From: an uncultured Nitrospiraceae bacterium
GTDB lineage: Bacteria > Nitrospirota > Thermodesulfovibrionia > Thermodesulfovibrionales > Thermodesulfovibrionaceae
Direction of reading: 5' to 3'
Length of the DNA stretch: 48,087 bases
NCBI GenBank assembly: GCA_937139565.1
Contig: CAKZQH010000054.1
Span: 1 to 48,087, forward strand
Every line of letters starts with the position of its first letter. The first letter of the stretch is position 1. This document shows positions 18,526 to 26,587 of the stretch, one piece after another. A program made the position numbers and the translations under genes. The notes beneath the pieces are model-generated. The model was given only the letters and a program-made list of their open reading frames with translations, was not told the DNA's origin and did not search any database.

Positions 18526-19430
18526 TGGGTTTTTTTGACAAGCTCAAGGAGAAATTAACAAAGACAAAACAAAATATTATCGAAAAGATAGAAGCTGTAG
18601 TACCGGTAGGAAAGAAAATAGATGAAGGTACCATTGAAGAGATTGAAGAGATTTTAATTTCATCGGACATAGGAACTAAAGCAACAAAGGATATTATCGA
18701 AATCCTAAAGAAAAAAATTAAAGAGGGAGCTTTAAAAGACTCAAAAGATGTAAAAGAAATTCTGAAGGATGAGCTTAGAAAAATTCTGGAAAATAATACA
18801 TCTCTAAAATTAACTCAAAGGCCCTCTGTAATACTTATAGTTGGAGTAAATGGAGTTGGTAAGACAACCACAATCGGAAAGTTAGGTTATAAATTTAGGC
18901 AAGAAGGTAAAAGCGTAGTTTTTGCAGCGGCAGATACATTTAGGGCTGCGGCAATTGAACAGCTTGAAATATGGGCTAATAAGGTTGGAGCAGATATTAT
19001 TAAAAACAAAAGCGGAGCAGATCCTGCAGCAGTAGCATTTGATGCTACTGAATATGCAAAAGCAAAAAATAAGGATATAGTAATCATAGATACAGCAGGC
19101 CGTCTTCATACAAAATTTCCATTAATGGAAGAATTGAAAAAAGTAAGTAGAGTGATAAAAAAATCTATTCCTGAAGCCCCTCACGAAACTTTGCTAATTG
19201 TAGATGCTACAACAGGACAGAATGCTATTAGACAGGCAGTTTTATTTAATGAGGCAGTAAATCTCACAGGCGTTGTAGTAACAAAACTTGATGGCACAGC
19301 AAAGGGTGGAGTAATTTTTGCAATAAAGAAAGAAATAGGTGTTCCCATTAAAATGATAGGAATTGGCGAAGGAGAAGATGATTTAAAGGAATTTAATGCT
19401 CAGGAATTTGTGGATGCTATCTTTGATTAA
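18525..19430 (+). CDS. ftsY: Signal recognition particle receptor FtsY
   Basis: This 301-residue SRP GTPase docks ribosome-SRP complexes at the inner membrane. It consists of the NG domains with a short Lys-rich N-terminus and no long acidic A domain. GTPase motifs are GVNGVGKTTTIGKL (P-loop 107-114), DTFRAAAIEQL, DTAGRLHT and TKLDGTAKGG, with GIGEGEDDLKEF at the C-terminus as in other FtsY proteins. The ATG overlaps the stop of the upstream exported-protein gene, so both are made from one message. Confidence 0.96.
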   Translation: MGFFDKLKEKLTKTKQNIIEKIEAVVPVGKKIDEGTIEEIEEILISSDIGTKATKDIIEILKKKIKEGALKDSKDVKEILKDELRKILENNTSLKLTQRPSVILIVGVNGVGKTTTIGKLGYKFRQEGKSVVFAAADTFRAAAIEQLEIWANKVGADIIKNKSGADPAAVAFDATEYAKAKNKDIVIIDTAGRLHTKFPLMEELKKVSRVIKKSIPEAPHETLLIVDATTGQNAIRQAVLFNEAVNLTGVVVTKLDGTAKGGVIFAIKKEIGVPIKMIGIGEGEDDLKEFNAQEFVDAIFD

Positions 19431-19436
19431 CTTTTA

Positions 19437-19510
<74 letters not shown>

Positions 19511-19552
19511 ATATTTTTAAATATAGCATAAAAAATTTTAATGTGTCAATTT

Positions 19553-20167
19553 ATGGAATTAGTACTTGCTTCGAGAAATAAAAAAAAGGTTGAGGAATTA
19601 AGAAGAATTCTCAAAGATTTACCAGTAAAAATCCTTTCTGTAAATGATTTTCCACACCTCGAAGAAGTTGTTGAAGACGGAGAGACTTTTGAAGAAAATG
19701 CGTTAAAAAAAGCAAGATATGTCTGTAAAAAAACAGGTCTTCCCGCACTTTCTGATGATTCAGGCTTAGAAGTTGAAGCTTTAGGGGGAAAGCCAGGAGT
19801 GAAATCGGCAAGATATGCAGGTGAGGAAGCTACTGATGAGGAAAATATTAGAAAATTATTAAAAGAATTAGAGGGATTGCCTACTGAAAAAAGAAGTGCT
19901 CAGTTTGTTTGTTGTTTAGCGTTAGTAATGCCATCTGGAGAGGAATATCTCTTCTGGGGCTATGTCAAAGGAAGAATCTCAGATAACCCAATTGGAAGCA
20001 AAGGATTTGGTTATGATCCGGTTTTTATTCCAGATGGATACGAGATCACATTTGCTCAAATGGAATCAGAAGAAAAAGACGCCTTAAGCCATCGAAGAAA
20101 AGCCATTGACAAATTTAAGCAATTTTTGTTAGAATTGCCCAATTTTTATAAGCAAAATTTATCATAA
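19553..20167 (+). CDS. rdgB: XTP/dITP pyrophosphatase (RdgB/HAM1 family)
   Basis: This enzyme hydrolyses non-canonical purine triphosphates (XTP, ITP, dITP) to monophosphates, keeping them out of nucleic acids. Motifs in order: [14 protein letters not shown] (substrate entry), [17 protein letters not shown] (metal-binding Asp), [18 protein letters not shown] and [10 protein letters not shown] near the end. The frame is open from 19541, but the ATG at 19553 gives the family's usual start (204 residues); neither has a good ribosome site. It lies 89 bases before adk. Confidence 0.93.
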   Translation: MELVLASRNKKKVEELRRILKDLPVKILSVNDFPHLEEVVEDGETFEENALKKARYVCKKTGLPALSDDSGLEVEALGGKPGVKSARYAGEEATDEENIRKLLKELEGLPTEKRSAQFVCCLALVMPSGEEYLFWGYVKGRISDNPIGSKGFGYDPVFIPDGYEITFAQMESEEKDALSHRRKAIDKFKQFLLELPNFYKQNLS

Positions 20168-20256
20168 AATTATAAAAATTAAGTTGCTTTTTAATCTGTA
20201 ATAAGTTAAATTATAAACCAAACAGTTTAATTTTAAATCAATTTAAGGAGGCTTCA

Positions 20257-20907
20257 ATGAGATTAGTATTCTTGGGTGCTCCCGGAGCAGGCAAAGGAAC
20301 TCAGGCAAAAAGACTTGTTGAGAAATATGGAATACCTCAGATATCAACAGGAGATTTACTTAGAGCAGCTGTAGCAGCAGGAACTCCACTTGGTAAAGAA
20401 GCAAAGGCATATATGGATAGAGGAGAGCTTGTTCCTGACCAAGTAGTTCTTGGAATGGTCAAGGAGAGACTTTCGCAGGATGACTGCAAAAAAGGATTTA
20501 TTCTAGATGGTTTTCCGAGAAATGTAGCGCAGGCAGAGGCTCTTGACAAAATGCTTGCAGAGATGAACATGTCTTTACAAATGGCATTAAACTTAGATGT
20601 TCCTTTTGACGATCTGATGAAAAGGCTTACCGGTAGAAGGACCTGCAAAGCCTGTGGTCAAATGTATAATGTTTACTATTCGCCATCAAAGGTAGATGGC
20701 AAGTGTGATAAATGCGGTGGAGAACTTTTCCAAAGAGATGACGATAAGGAAGAGACAATAAGAAAGAGGCTTGAGGTATATAGGGCACAAACAGAGCCAT
20801 TGATAGATTATTATTCTAAAAAGGGAATATTGAAAAGCGTAGCAGGCACAGGTAATATAGATGAAATATTTAATAATATCTGTGCAATAGTAGAAAAAAC
20901 TAATTAA
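20257..20907 (+). CDS. adk: Adenylate kinase (zinc-lid type)
   Basis: This 216-residue enzyme interconverts ATP + AMP and 2 ADP. The P-loop is GAPGAGKGTQ at 8-17, GFPRN is the AMP-binding segment, and the LID carries four cysteines (130, 133, 150, 153) that bind structural zinc, as in Gram-positive and many thermophilic enzymes. It lies 17 bases before sat. In sulfate reduction the APS reductase step releases AMP, so an adenylate kinase is needed to return AMP to ADP; the gene position suggests this copy serves that purpose, besides general metabolism. Confidence 0.97.
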   Translation: MRLVFLGAPGAGKGTQAKRLVEKYGIPQISTGDLLRAAVAAGTPLGKEAKAYMDRGELVPDQVVLGMVKERLSQDDCKKGFILDGFPRNVAQAEALDKMLAEMNMSLQMALNLDVPFDDLMKRLTGRRTCKACGQMYNVYYSPSKVDGKCDKCGGELFQRDDDKEETIRKRLEVYRAQTEPLIDYYSKKGILKSVAGTGNIDEIFNNICAIVEKTN

Positions 20908-20924
20908 TTCTAAGGAGGGAAGGT

Positions 20925-22310
20925 ATGCCGGAAGTAAGAATTAAAACTCTGCCTCCACCTCATGGTGGGAAGCTGGTTGACAGGGTTGTCAGAGACCCAG
21001 AGATGGCAAGGAAGTTAATGCAGAAATGTTCAGCCGTTTATGACATCAAGCCTACTCTTTTTAAGGGTAATCCTGTAAGAAATGTCTACAGAGAAATTAT
21101 GTCAGTTTGTTATGGTTTCTTCAGTCCAGTTGAAGGCTCAATGACAAAGGCTGAACTCGAGAGTGTTCTTGAAAAAAGAAGACTTTTAAGTGGATGGGTG
21201 TTCCCCTATCCAATTCTTTTTGATATTTCTGAAGAAGATTTCAAGAAATTAGGTGTTGGAGCTGGTGATTGGCTCCTTTTAAGATTGAAAGGCGAACCCT
21301 TTGCAATCCTTGAGATTGAAGAGGTCTATGAGATTGTTCCAGGAGATGTGGCAGTTAGAACTTTTGGAACTCCAGAGAAAAATCCAGAAGTTGTTAAGGT
21401 TCCATTTGATCAGAAGCATACAGGATACAACATCTATTGTTCATTAAATCCAATTATTCTTGCAGGAAAATACACCATAATTAATGAGCCAAAACTGAGA
21501 GAGCCCTTTAACAGATTTTGGTATCCACCAAAAAGAGCAAGGGAAGAGTTTGAAAAGAGAGGGTGGACAACGGTTATTGCCCATCAGACAAGAAATGTGC
21601 CACACACTGGGCATGAAGCATTAATGAAGAATGCTGCATACATCGGTGATGTAAAACCATGTGATGGTATTGTGGTAAATGCAATAGTTGGTGCAAAAAG
21701 AATTGGTGATTTCCCAGATGAAGCCATTGTGGAAGGTCATGAAATGGTTCATCTTGCAGGATACATCAAGCCAGATCGTCATCTTGTAACTTTTACACTT
21801 TGGGATATGAGATATGGAAATCCAATTGAATCCCTAATTCATGCTGTAATCAGGCAGAACATGGGAATTTCCTTCCACATGTTTGGAAGAGATCATGCTG
21901 CACTTGGTGAATACTATGATATCTTTGCTACACAGATTCTTTGGTCTAAGGGAATTCCAAGTTTTGGCTTTGAAGCCCCACCTTATGCAGTAGATGGTGG
22001 ATTCTATATAAGACCACAGAACATTGAAGAGTTCTGGTTCTGCCCGAAATGCAAAGAGTTTGCATATTCTGCAAACTGCTCTCATAAAGGTATATACTCA
22101 AGATACTCAGGTAGCTTCATTAGAGGTCTTATCAATGAAGGTGTAATGCCTCCACCTGAGATATACAGACCAGAAGTTTACAAGGTAGTTGTAAAATGGT
22201 GGCAGAAGTTCGGATATCCATTCAATAACGAGAAGTACTTAAAAGAGAGAGAGGAGAGATTAGAGGTTGATCTCCCTCACATGGAACTTCCAGCTCACTT
22301 AAAAAAATAA
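20925..22310 (+). CDS. sat: Dissimilatory ATP sulfurylase
   Basis: This 461-residue enzyme makes adenosine 5'-phosphosulfate (APS) and pyrophosphate from sulfate and ATP, the activation step of sulfate respiration. The active-site motif is QTRNVPHTGH at 221-230, and GRDHAALGEYY is the second nucleotide-binding segment. A PUA-like N-terminal domain precedes the catalytic domain. CPKCKEFAYSANCSH in the C-terminal part is a Cys/His cluster like the zinc site reported in thermophilic bacterial ATP sulfurylases. There is no APS-kinase-like extension. A strong GGAGGGAAGGT ribosome site precedes the ATG. Confidence 0.97.
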   Translation: MPEVRIKTLPPPHGGKLVDRVVRDPEMARKLMQKCSAVYDIKPTLFKGNPVRNVYREIMSVCYGFFSPVEGSMTKAELESVLEKRRLLSGWVFPYPILFDISEEDFKKLGVGAGDWLLLRLKGEPFAILEIEEVYEIVPGDVAVRTFGTPEKNPEVVKVPFDQKHTGYNIYCSLNPIILAGKYTIINEPKLREPFNRFWYPPKRAREEFEKRGWTTVIAHQTRNVPHTGHEALMKNAAYIGDVKPCDGIVVNAIVGAKRIGDFPDEAIVEGHEMVHLAGYIKPDRHLVTFTLWDMRYGNPIESLIHAVIRQNMGISFHMFGRDHAALGEYYDIFATQILWSKGIPSFGFEAPPYAVDGGFYIRPQNIEEFWFCPKCKEFAYSANCSHKGIYSRYSGSFIRGLINEGVMPPPEIYRPEVYKVVVKWWQKFGYPFNNEKYLKEREERLEVDLPHMELPAHLKK

Positions 22311-22322
22311 AGGAGGTGAATA

Positions 22323-22727
22323 ATGGCTAAGTTTTTAGGCGTAATAATTGATGAGAAAAGAATGGCAGCCATAAAGGGTACTCCCCTTGAGGAAAAAGTT
22401 GAATCAATCTTTGGTGGAGCCTTAAGAAGGTTGGTTATCGAAGTGCCTGATGACCTTGGTCAGAAGGTCATTGATCAATTTACAAAGGCAAGATTCGATG
22501 CAAGAGGATTCATAGAGGAAACACCAGCAGCCTTTAAAAGGGCAATTTTTAAGAGAATTGCCGAGATGAAAGAGTTATCAGCAGCAGTAGTAGAAAAGGT
22601 CCTTGCTGAAGATCTTGAAAAGGTAAAGGAAGAGGCTGCAAAGGAAGACAAAGAGCTTCCTGTTCCAGATATTGACATAAGTGATGTACTGGAATTACAG
22701 AAAAATCCAGTGCAAAAACCAGCATAA
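22323..22727 (+). CDS. Unknown protein in the sulfate-activation operon
   Basis: A 134-residue soluble protein with no cysteine, signal peptide or membrane helix. The first 80 residues read as a small alpha/beta domain (FLGVIIDEKRMAAI, RRLVIEVPDDLGQKVIDQF), then come Ala/Glu/Lys-rich helices and an acidic, Pro-containing tail (LPVPDIDISDVLEL). It starts 12 bases after sat and ends 25 before aprB, each with its own AAGGAGG-type ribosome site, so it must be co-expressed with them. The lack of Cys argues against electron transfer; a structural or regulatory partner of Sat or AprBA is possible. The family is not recognised. Confidence 0.85.
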   Translation: MAKFLGVIIDEKRMAAIKGTPLEEKVESIFGGALRRLVIEVPDDLGQKVIDQFTKARFDARGFIEETPAAFKRAIFKRIAEMKELSAAVVEKVLAEDLEKVKEEAAKEDKELPVPDIDISDVLELQKNPVQKPA

Positions 22728-22752
22728 TAAAACAAAAAAAGGAGGTTAAGCT

Positions 22753-23181
22753 ATGCCAAGTTTTGTAATGGTTGAAAAGTGCGATGGCTGCAAAGCCCAG
22801 GACAAGACAGCTTGTCAGTACATCTGTCCTAATGACCTTATGACTCTCGACAGAGAGAAAATGAAGGCCTATAACCAGGAGCCAGATCAGTGCTGGGAGT
22901 GCTACAACTGCGTAAAAATCTGCCCTCAGCAGGCAATTGAGATCAGAGGTTATGCAGATTTCTTCCCTCTCGGCGCCAGTGTTATTCCAATGAGAGGCCA
23001 GGATGCAATCATGTGGACAGTCAAATTCAGAAACGGTTCACTTAAGAGATTCAAATTCCCAATAAGGCTCACTCCTGAGGGATATTGGAAGGCTGAGAAC
23101 ATTTACGAAGGATTACCTGAGCCTGATTATTCAAAGATTAAAGGTCCTGGCTACTTTAACTATGAAGCCAGAAAAGAGTAA
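22753..23181 (+). CDS. aprB: Adenylylsulfate reductase, beta subunit
   Basis: This 142-residue iron-sulfur subunit carries electrons to the FAD of AprA. Cysteines 10, 13, 21 and 25 with 47, 50, 53 and 57 form two [4Fe-4S] sites in the ferredoxin fold (CDGC, CQYIC, CWECYNCVKIC). The longer loop between Cys13 and Cys21 is characteristic of AprB. After residue 60 a beta-sheet part and an extended tail follow, which in known structures wraps around AprA; the tail is somewhat shorter than in Desulfovibrio. Ribosome site AAAGGAGG. Confidence 0.96.
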   Translation: MPSFVMVEKCDGCKAQDKTACQYICPNDLMTLDREKMKAYNQEPDQCWECYNCVKICPQQAIEIRGYADFFPLGASVIPMRGQDAIMWTVKFRNGSLKRFKFPIRLTPEGYWKAENIYEGLPEPDYSKIKGPGYFNYEARKE

Positions 23182-23205
23182 AAAAACGAAGAAGGAGGTA
23201 TAAAA

Positions 23206-25194
23206 ATGGAAAAAGAGACTTGCACTTTTTCATATTGTCAAAGACCAGAAGTCGTAGAAGTTGATACTGACTTTCTTATAATCGGCGGTGGTATGGCTGC
23301 TTGCGGTGCTGCATTTGAAGCATGCAGATGGGCAACACCAAAGGGAATTAAAGTAACAATGGTTGATAAGGCAGCCACAGACCGTTCCGGCGCAGTTGCA
23401 ATGGGTCTCAGTGCTATTAATACCTACATTGGAGAGAATAAGGTCGAGGACTATGTAAGATATGTTCGTGCAGACCTTATGGGAATTATCAGAGAGGATT
23501 TAGTATTCGACCTTGGCAGACACGTTGACAACTCCGTTCACATGTTTGAGGAGTGGGGTCTTCCTATTTGGAAAAAGAGCGATGATGGATGGTCACTTGA
23601 TGGCTTCCAGGCAAGAGATCAGGGCAAGCCAAAACTCAAAGATGGTGGAGTCCCATGCCGTTCAGGAAAATGGCAGATAATGATCAACGGTGAATCCTAT
23701 AAGGTCATCGTTGCTGAGGCTGGAAAAGCAGCCCTAGAATACAACAGAAAGGCTCTCAATATCCCACAGAACCTCTTTGAGAGAGTTTTCATCGTAAAAC
23801 TTCTCAAAGATGCAAAAGAGCCTAACAGAGTTGCTGGTGCAATTGGTTTCAGCGTGAGAGAGAATAAGGTATTTCTCTTTAAAGCAAAAGCAATTCTCTG
23901 CGCTGCAGGTGGTGCAGTTAATGTATTTAGACCAAGATCAGCTCGTGAAGGACAGGGTAGAGCATGGTATCCTGTTTGGAACTCTGGTTCCGGATACTAT
24001 CTCGGAATGTCAGTCGGTGCAGAACTCACAATGATGGAAAACAGATTCGTACCAGCAAGATTTAAAGATGGATACGGACCTGTTGGCGCATGGTTCCTAT
24101 TCTTTAAGGCAAAGGCAACAGATTCACTTGGTGCAGATTATTGCGCAAAAGACACACCAGAGTTCAAGGAAGCAGTTGAGAAATACGGAAAATGGGCAGA
24201 GGCCCTCGGAACTGCTATCAGAAACCATCTCATGATGCAGGCAATGAAGAAAGGTAGAGGTCCAATCCTTATGAATACCCATACTGCAATACAAGAACTT
24301 GCAAAGCAGATGGATCCAAAGAGACTTAAACACCTTGAAGCCGAAGCATGGGAAGACTTCCTTGACATGTGTATATCCCAGGCAGGCCTCTGGGCAGCCA
24401 ACAATGTTGAACCAGATAAGGTTCCATCCGAAATCATGCCAACCGAGCCTTATCTCCTTGGTTCCCATGCTGGTTGCGCTGGCTTCTGGGTAAGCGGACC
24501 CGGAGATATTCCTGGAGCACCTGCTGAGTGGTTCTGGGGCTACAACAGAATGAGCACTGTAACAGGCCTCTTCATGGCAGGTGACATTGTTGGAGCATCA
24601 GGACACAAATTCTCCTCTGGTTCCCATGCTGAGGGTAGAATTGCAGCAAAAGCAGCAATTGCATTTATCCTTGACAACGCTGGCTACACACCAACAATAG
24701 CTGAGGATATAAATGCTCTTGTTGCAGAGCTATACCTGCCATTTGAGATTTACGAGAAATACAAGACATACTCTACTGATCCTAATGTTAACCCATACTA
24801 CATTAGACCAGCTATGTATCAGGCAAGACTTCAGAAGATTGCTGACGAATACTTCGGAGGAGTAAGCACCTGGTACATGACCTCTAAGACCATGATAGAG
24901 GAAGGACTGAGAAAACTTCAGATGCTCAAAGAGGATGCTGCAAGATTAGCAGCTTCTAACCTCCATGAGCTTCTCCGTTGCTGGGAGAACTATCACAGAG
25001 CTCTCTCACTTGAAGCTCATGCAAGACACATCCTCTTCAGAGAAGAGTCCAGATATCCTGGTTACTACTACAGAGGCGACTTTGACTTTGTTGATGACAA
25101 CAACTGGCGTGCATTCGTCAACTCAGTCTATGATCCAGCAACAGACACATTTACACTTAAGAAAGTTCCTTACGTTCAGATCATTCCTGATTAA
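23206..25194 (+). CDS. aprA: Adenylylsulfate reductase, alpha subunit
   Basis: This 662-residue FAD protein reduces APS to sulfite and AMP in the cytoplasm. The dinucleotide fold is DFLIIGGGMAACGAAFEA near residue 20, RSGAVAMGLSAIN is the flavin loop, and GHKFSSGSHAEGRIAAKAA is the C-terminal FAD contact. Long conserved Trp/Tyr/Arg-rich stretches (RAWYPVWNSGSGYYLGMS and others) fit the dissimilatory group rather than succinate dehydrogenase. Codon use is strongly biased and C-ending codons are more frequent than in neighbours, as expected for a very highly expressed protein. Ribosome site GAAGGAGG. Confidence 0.97.
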   Translation: MEKETCTFSYCQRPEVVEVDTDFLIIGGGMAACGAAFEACRWATPKGIKVTMVDKAATDRSGAVAMGLSAINTYIGENKVEDYVRYVRADLMGIIREDLVFDLGRHVDNSVHMFEEWGLPIWKKSDDGWSLDGFQARDQGKPKLKDGGVPCRSGKWQIMINGESYKVIVAEAGKAALEYNRKALNIPQNLFERVFIVKLLKDAKEPNRVAGAIGFSVRENKVFLFKAKAILCAAGGAVNVFRPRSAREGQGRAWYPVWNSGSGYYLGMSVGAELTMMENRFVPARFKDGYGPVGAWFLFFKAKATDSLGADYCAKDTPEFKEAVEKYGKWAEALGTAIRNHLMMQAMKKGRGPILMNTHTAIQELAKQMDPKRLKHLEAEAWEDFLDMCISQAGLWAANNVEPDKVPSEIMPTEPYLLGSHAGCAGFWVSGPGDIPGAPAEWFWGYNRMSTVTGLFMAGDIVGASGHKFSSGSHAEGRIAAKAAIAFILDNAGYTPTIAEDINALVAELYLPFEIYEKYKTYSTDPNVNPYYIRPAMYQARLQKIADEYFGGVSTWYMTSKTMIEEGLRKLQMLKEDAARLAASNLHELLRCWENYHRALSLEAHARHILFREESRYPGYYYRGDFDFVDDNNWRAFVNSVYDPATDTFTLKKVPYVQIIPD

Positions 25195-25209
25195 TATGAG
25201 AGTAGCAGG

Positions 25210-25241
25210 GGGAGGGAGCAATCTCCCTCCCTTTATATTCT
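25210..25241 (+). terminator. Hairpin with T-rich tail after aprA
   Basis: GGGAGGGAG/CTCCCTCCC (9-bp perfect stem, CAAT loop) is followed by TTTATATTCTT. This is a good intrinsic terminator or a 3' processing/stability hairpin that ends the sat-aprBA message and lowers read-through into qmoA. Confidence 0.8.
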
Positions 25242-25259
25242 TATCTGGTTTACATTAGA

Positions 25260-25296
25260 AATTCGTAATGCAGTTTCAAACTGTATTACGAATTTT
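25260..25296 (+). terminator. Second long hairpin before qmoA
   Basis: AATTCGTAATGCAGTTT and AAACTGTATTACGAATT form a near-perfect inverted repeat (one G-T pair) with a one-base centre, followed by TTT. It lies only about 30 bases before qmoA, leaving little space for a promoter after it. It may be a second terminator, a protein site or an RNA processing element. Confidence 0.6.
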
Positions 25297-25327
25297 TATG
25301 TTTAAGATAATTCAATAAAGGAGGCTG

Positions 25328-26584
25328 ATGATGCATCACAATGGTAGCCCTAATCGAATCTTAGTAATTGGCGGTGGGTTCAGTGGTCTAACTGCAGGAA
25401 TTGAGGCTGCCGAGACAGGTGCTGAAGTAATAATTGTTGAGAAAAATCCCTATCTCGGTGGAAGAGTTGCCCAGTTAAATAAGTATTTTCCAAAAATTTG
25501 CCCACCCCTTTGCGGCTTAGAAATTAACTACCGTCGTATTAAGGTAAATCCAAACATAACCTTCTACACCATGGCACAGGTTGATTCTATCTCTGGTGTT
25601 TCCGGTGATTATAATGTAAAAATAAAAATTAAACCTCGCTATGTTAATGAAAACTGCACTGCCTGTAATGCCTGCGCTGAGGTATGCCCGGCTGAAAGGG
25701 ATAGTGACTTCAATTTCGGACTTAACAAAACAAAGGCTATTTATTTACCCTTTGAACAATCTTTTCCATTAAGGTATGTGCTTGATAGAACTGCCTGTCC
25801 AAAAGATTGTTCTGCTCCCTGCGTAGCTGCCTGTAAGTATAATGCAATTGATTTAAATATGCAGGAGCAGATTATTGAGGTAAAGGTTAATTCAATTGTG
25901 GTTGCTACAGGTTGGAAGCCCTATGATGCAGCAAAGATTGATAATCTTGGATTTGGAAAGGTAAAGAATGTTATTACAAATATGATGCTTGAAAGGATGG
26001 CATCAACCAATGGTCCTACCGAAGGACAAATTATTAGGACCTCTGATGGTAAGCCAGTTGAAAAAGTTGCATTTGTTCAGTGTGCTGGAAGCAGAGATGA
26101 AAATCATCTTCCATTCTGTTCATATATTTGCTGTCTTGCCTCACTAAAGCATACTCTTTATATTAAGGAACAAAATCCAGATGCAGAGGTTTTCATCTAC
26201 TATATTGATATTAGAACGCCTGGCAGATACGAGAAATTCCTAAATCAAGTTCTTGAAAAAGGTGGAGTGAATCTTATTAAAGGAAAAGTTGCAGCCATTG
26301 AGCAAGATGCTGACTCTGATGATGTTATTGTGACAGCTGAAGATATTCTTAGTGGAACAAAGATAAAACAAAAAGTCGATATGGTTGTCCTTGCCACAGG
26401 AATGCAGCCAGAAGGGTTAGAGTTTAAAGTCCCAGGGCTTAAGTACGCAGTTGATGGATTTGTGATTGACGCTGATGGTATCTATTCTGCTGGATGTGCT
26501 AAGAATCCGATGGATGTCGCAGGATGTGGAAAAGATTCAACTGGCGCAGCCCTAAAGGCAATTCAGATTGGTGTAAGGAGGTAA
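25328..26584 (+). CDS. qmoA: Quinone-interacting oxidoreductase subunit QmoA
   Basis: This 418-residue HdrA-like flavoprotein is part of the Qmo complex that links the quinone pool to APS reductase. The FAD fold begins VIGGGFSGLTAG (14-24). Two Cys groups are visible: CTACNACAEVC (110, 113, 116, 120), a standard [4Fe-4S] motif, and a less regular CPKDCSAPCVAAC (157, 161, 165, 169). GWKPYDAAK and FVQCAGSRDENHLPFCS are HdrA-family signatures. Two adjacent ATGs (25328, 25331) follow AAAGGAGG. It is separated from aprA by two hairpins. Confidence 0.94.
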   Translation: MMHHNGSPNRILVIGGGFSGLTAGIEAAETGAEVIIVEKNPYLGGRVAQLNKYFPKICPPLCGLEINYRRIKVNPNITFYTMAQVDSISGVSGDYNVKIKIKPRYVNENCTACNACAEVCPAERDSDFNFGLNKTKAIYLPFEQSFPLRYVLDRTACPKDCSAPCVAACKYNAIDLNMQEQIIEVKVNSIVVATGWKPYDAAKIDNLGFGKVKNVITNMMLERMASTNGPTEGQIIRTSDGKPVEKVAFVQCAGSRDENHLPFCSYICCLASLKHTLYIKEQNPDAEVFIYYIDIRTPGRYEKFLNQVLEKGGVNLIKGKVAAIEQDADSDDVIVTAEDILSGTKIKQKVDMVVLATGMQPEGLEFKVPGLKYAVDGFVIDADGIYSAGCAKNPMDVAGCGKDSTGAALKAIQIGVRR

Positions 26585-26587
26585 TAG

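Noticed and set aside
24965-25258. Overlapping frame at the end of aprA
   Set aside because: It is an alternate frame of the conserved AprA C-terminus and shows no independent start signal.
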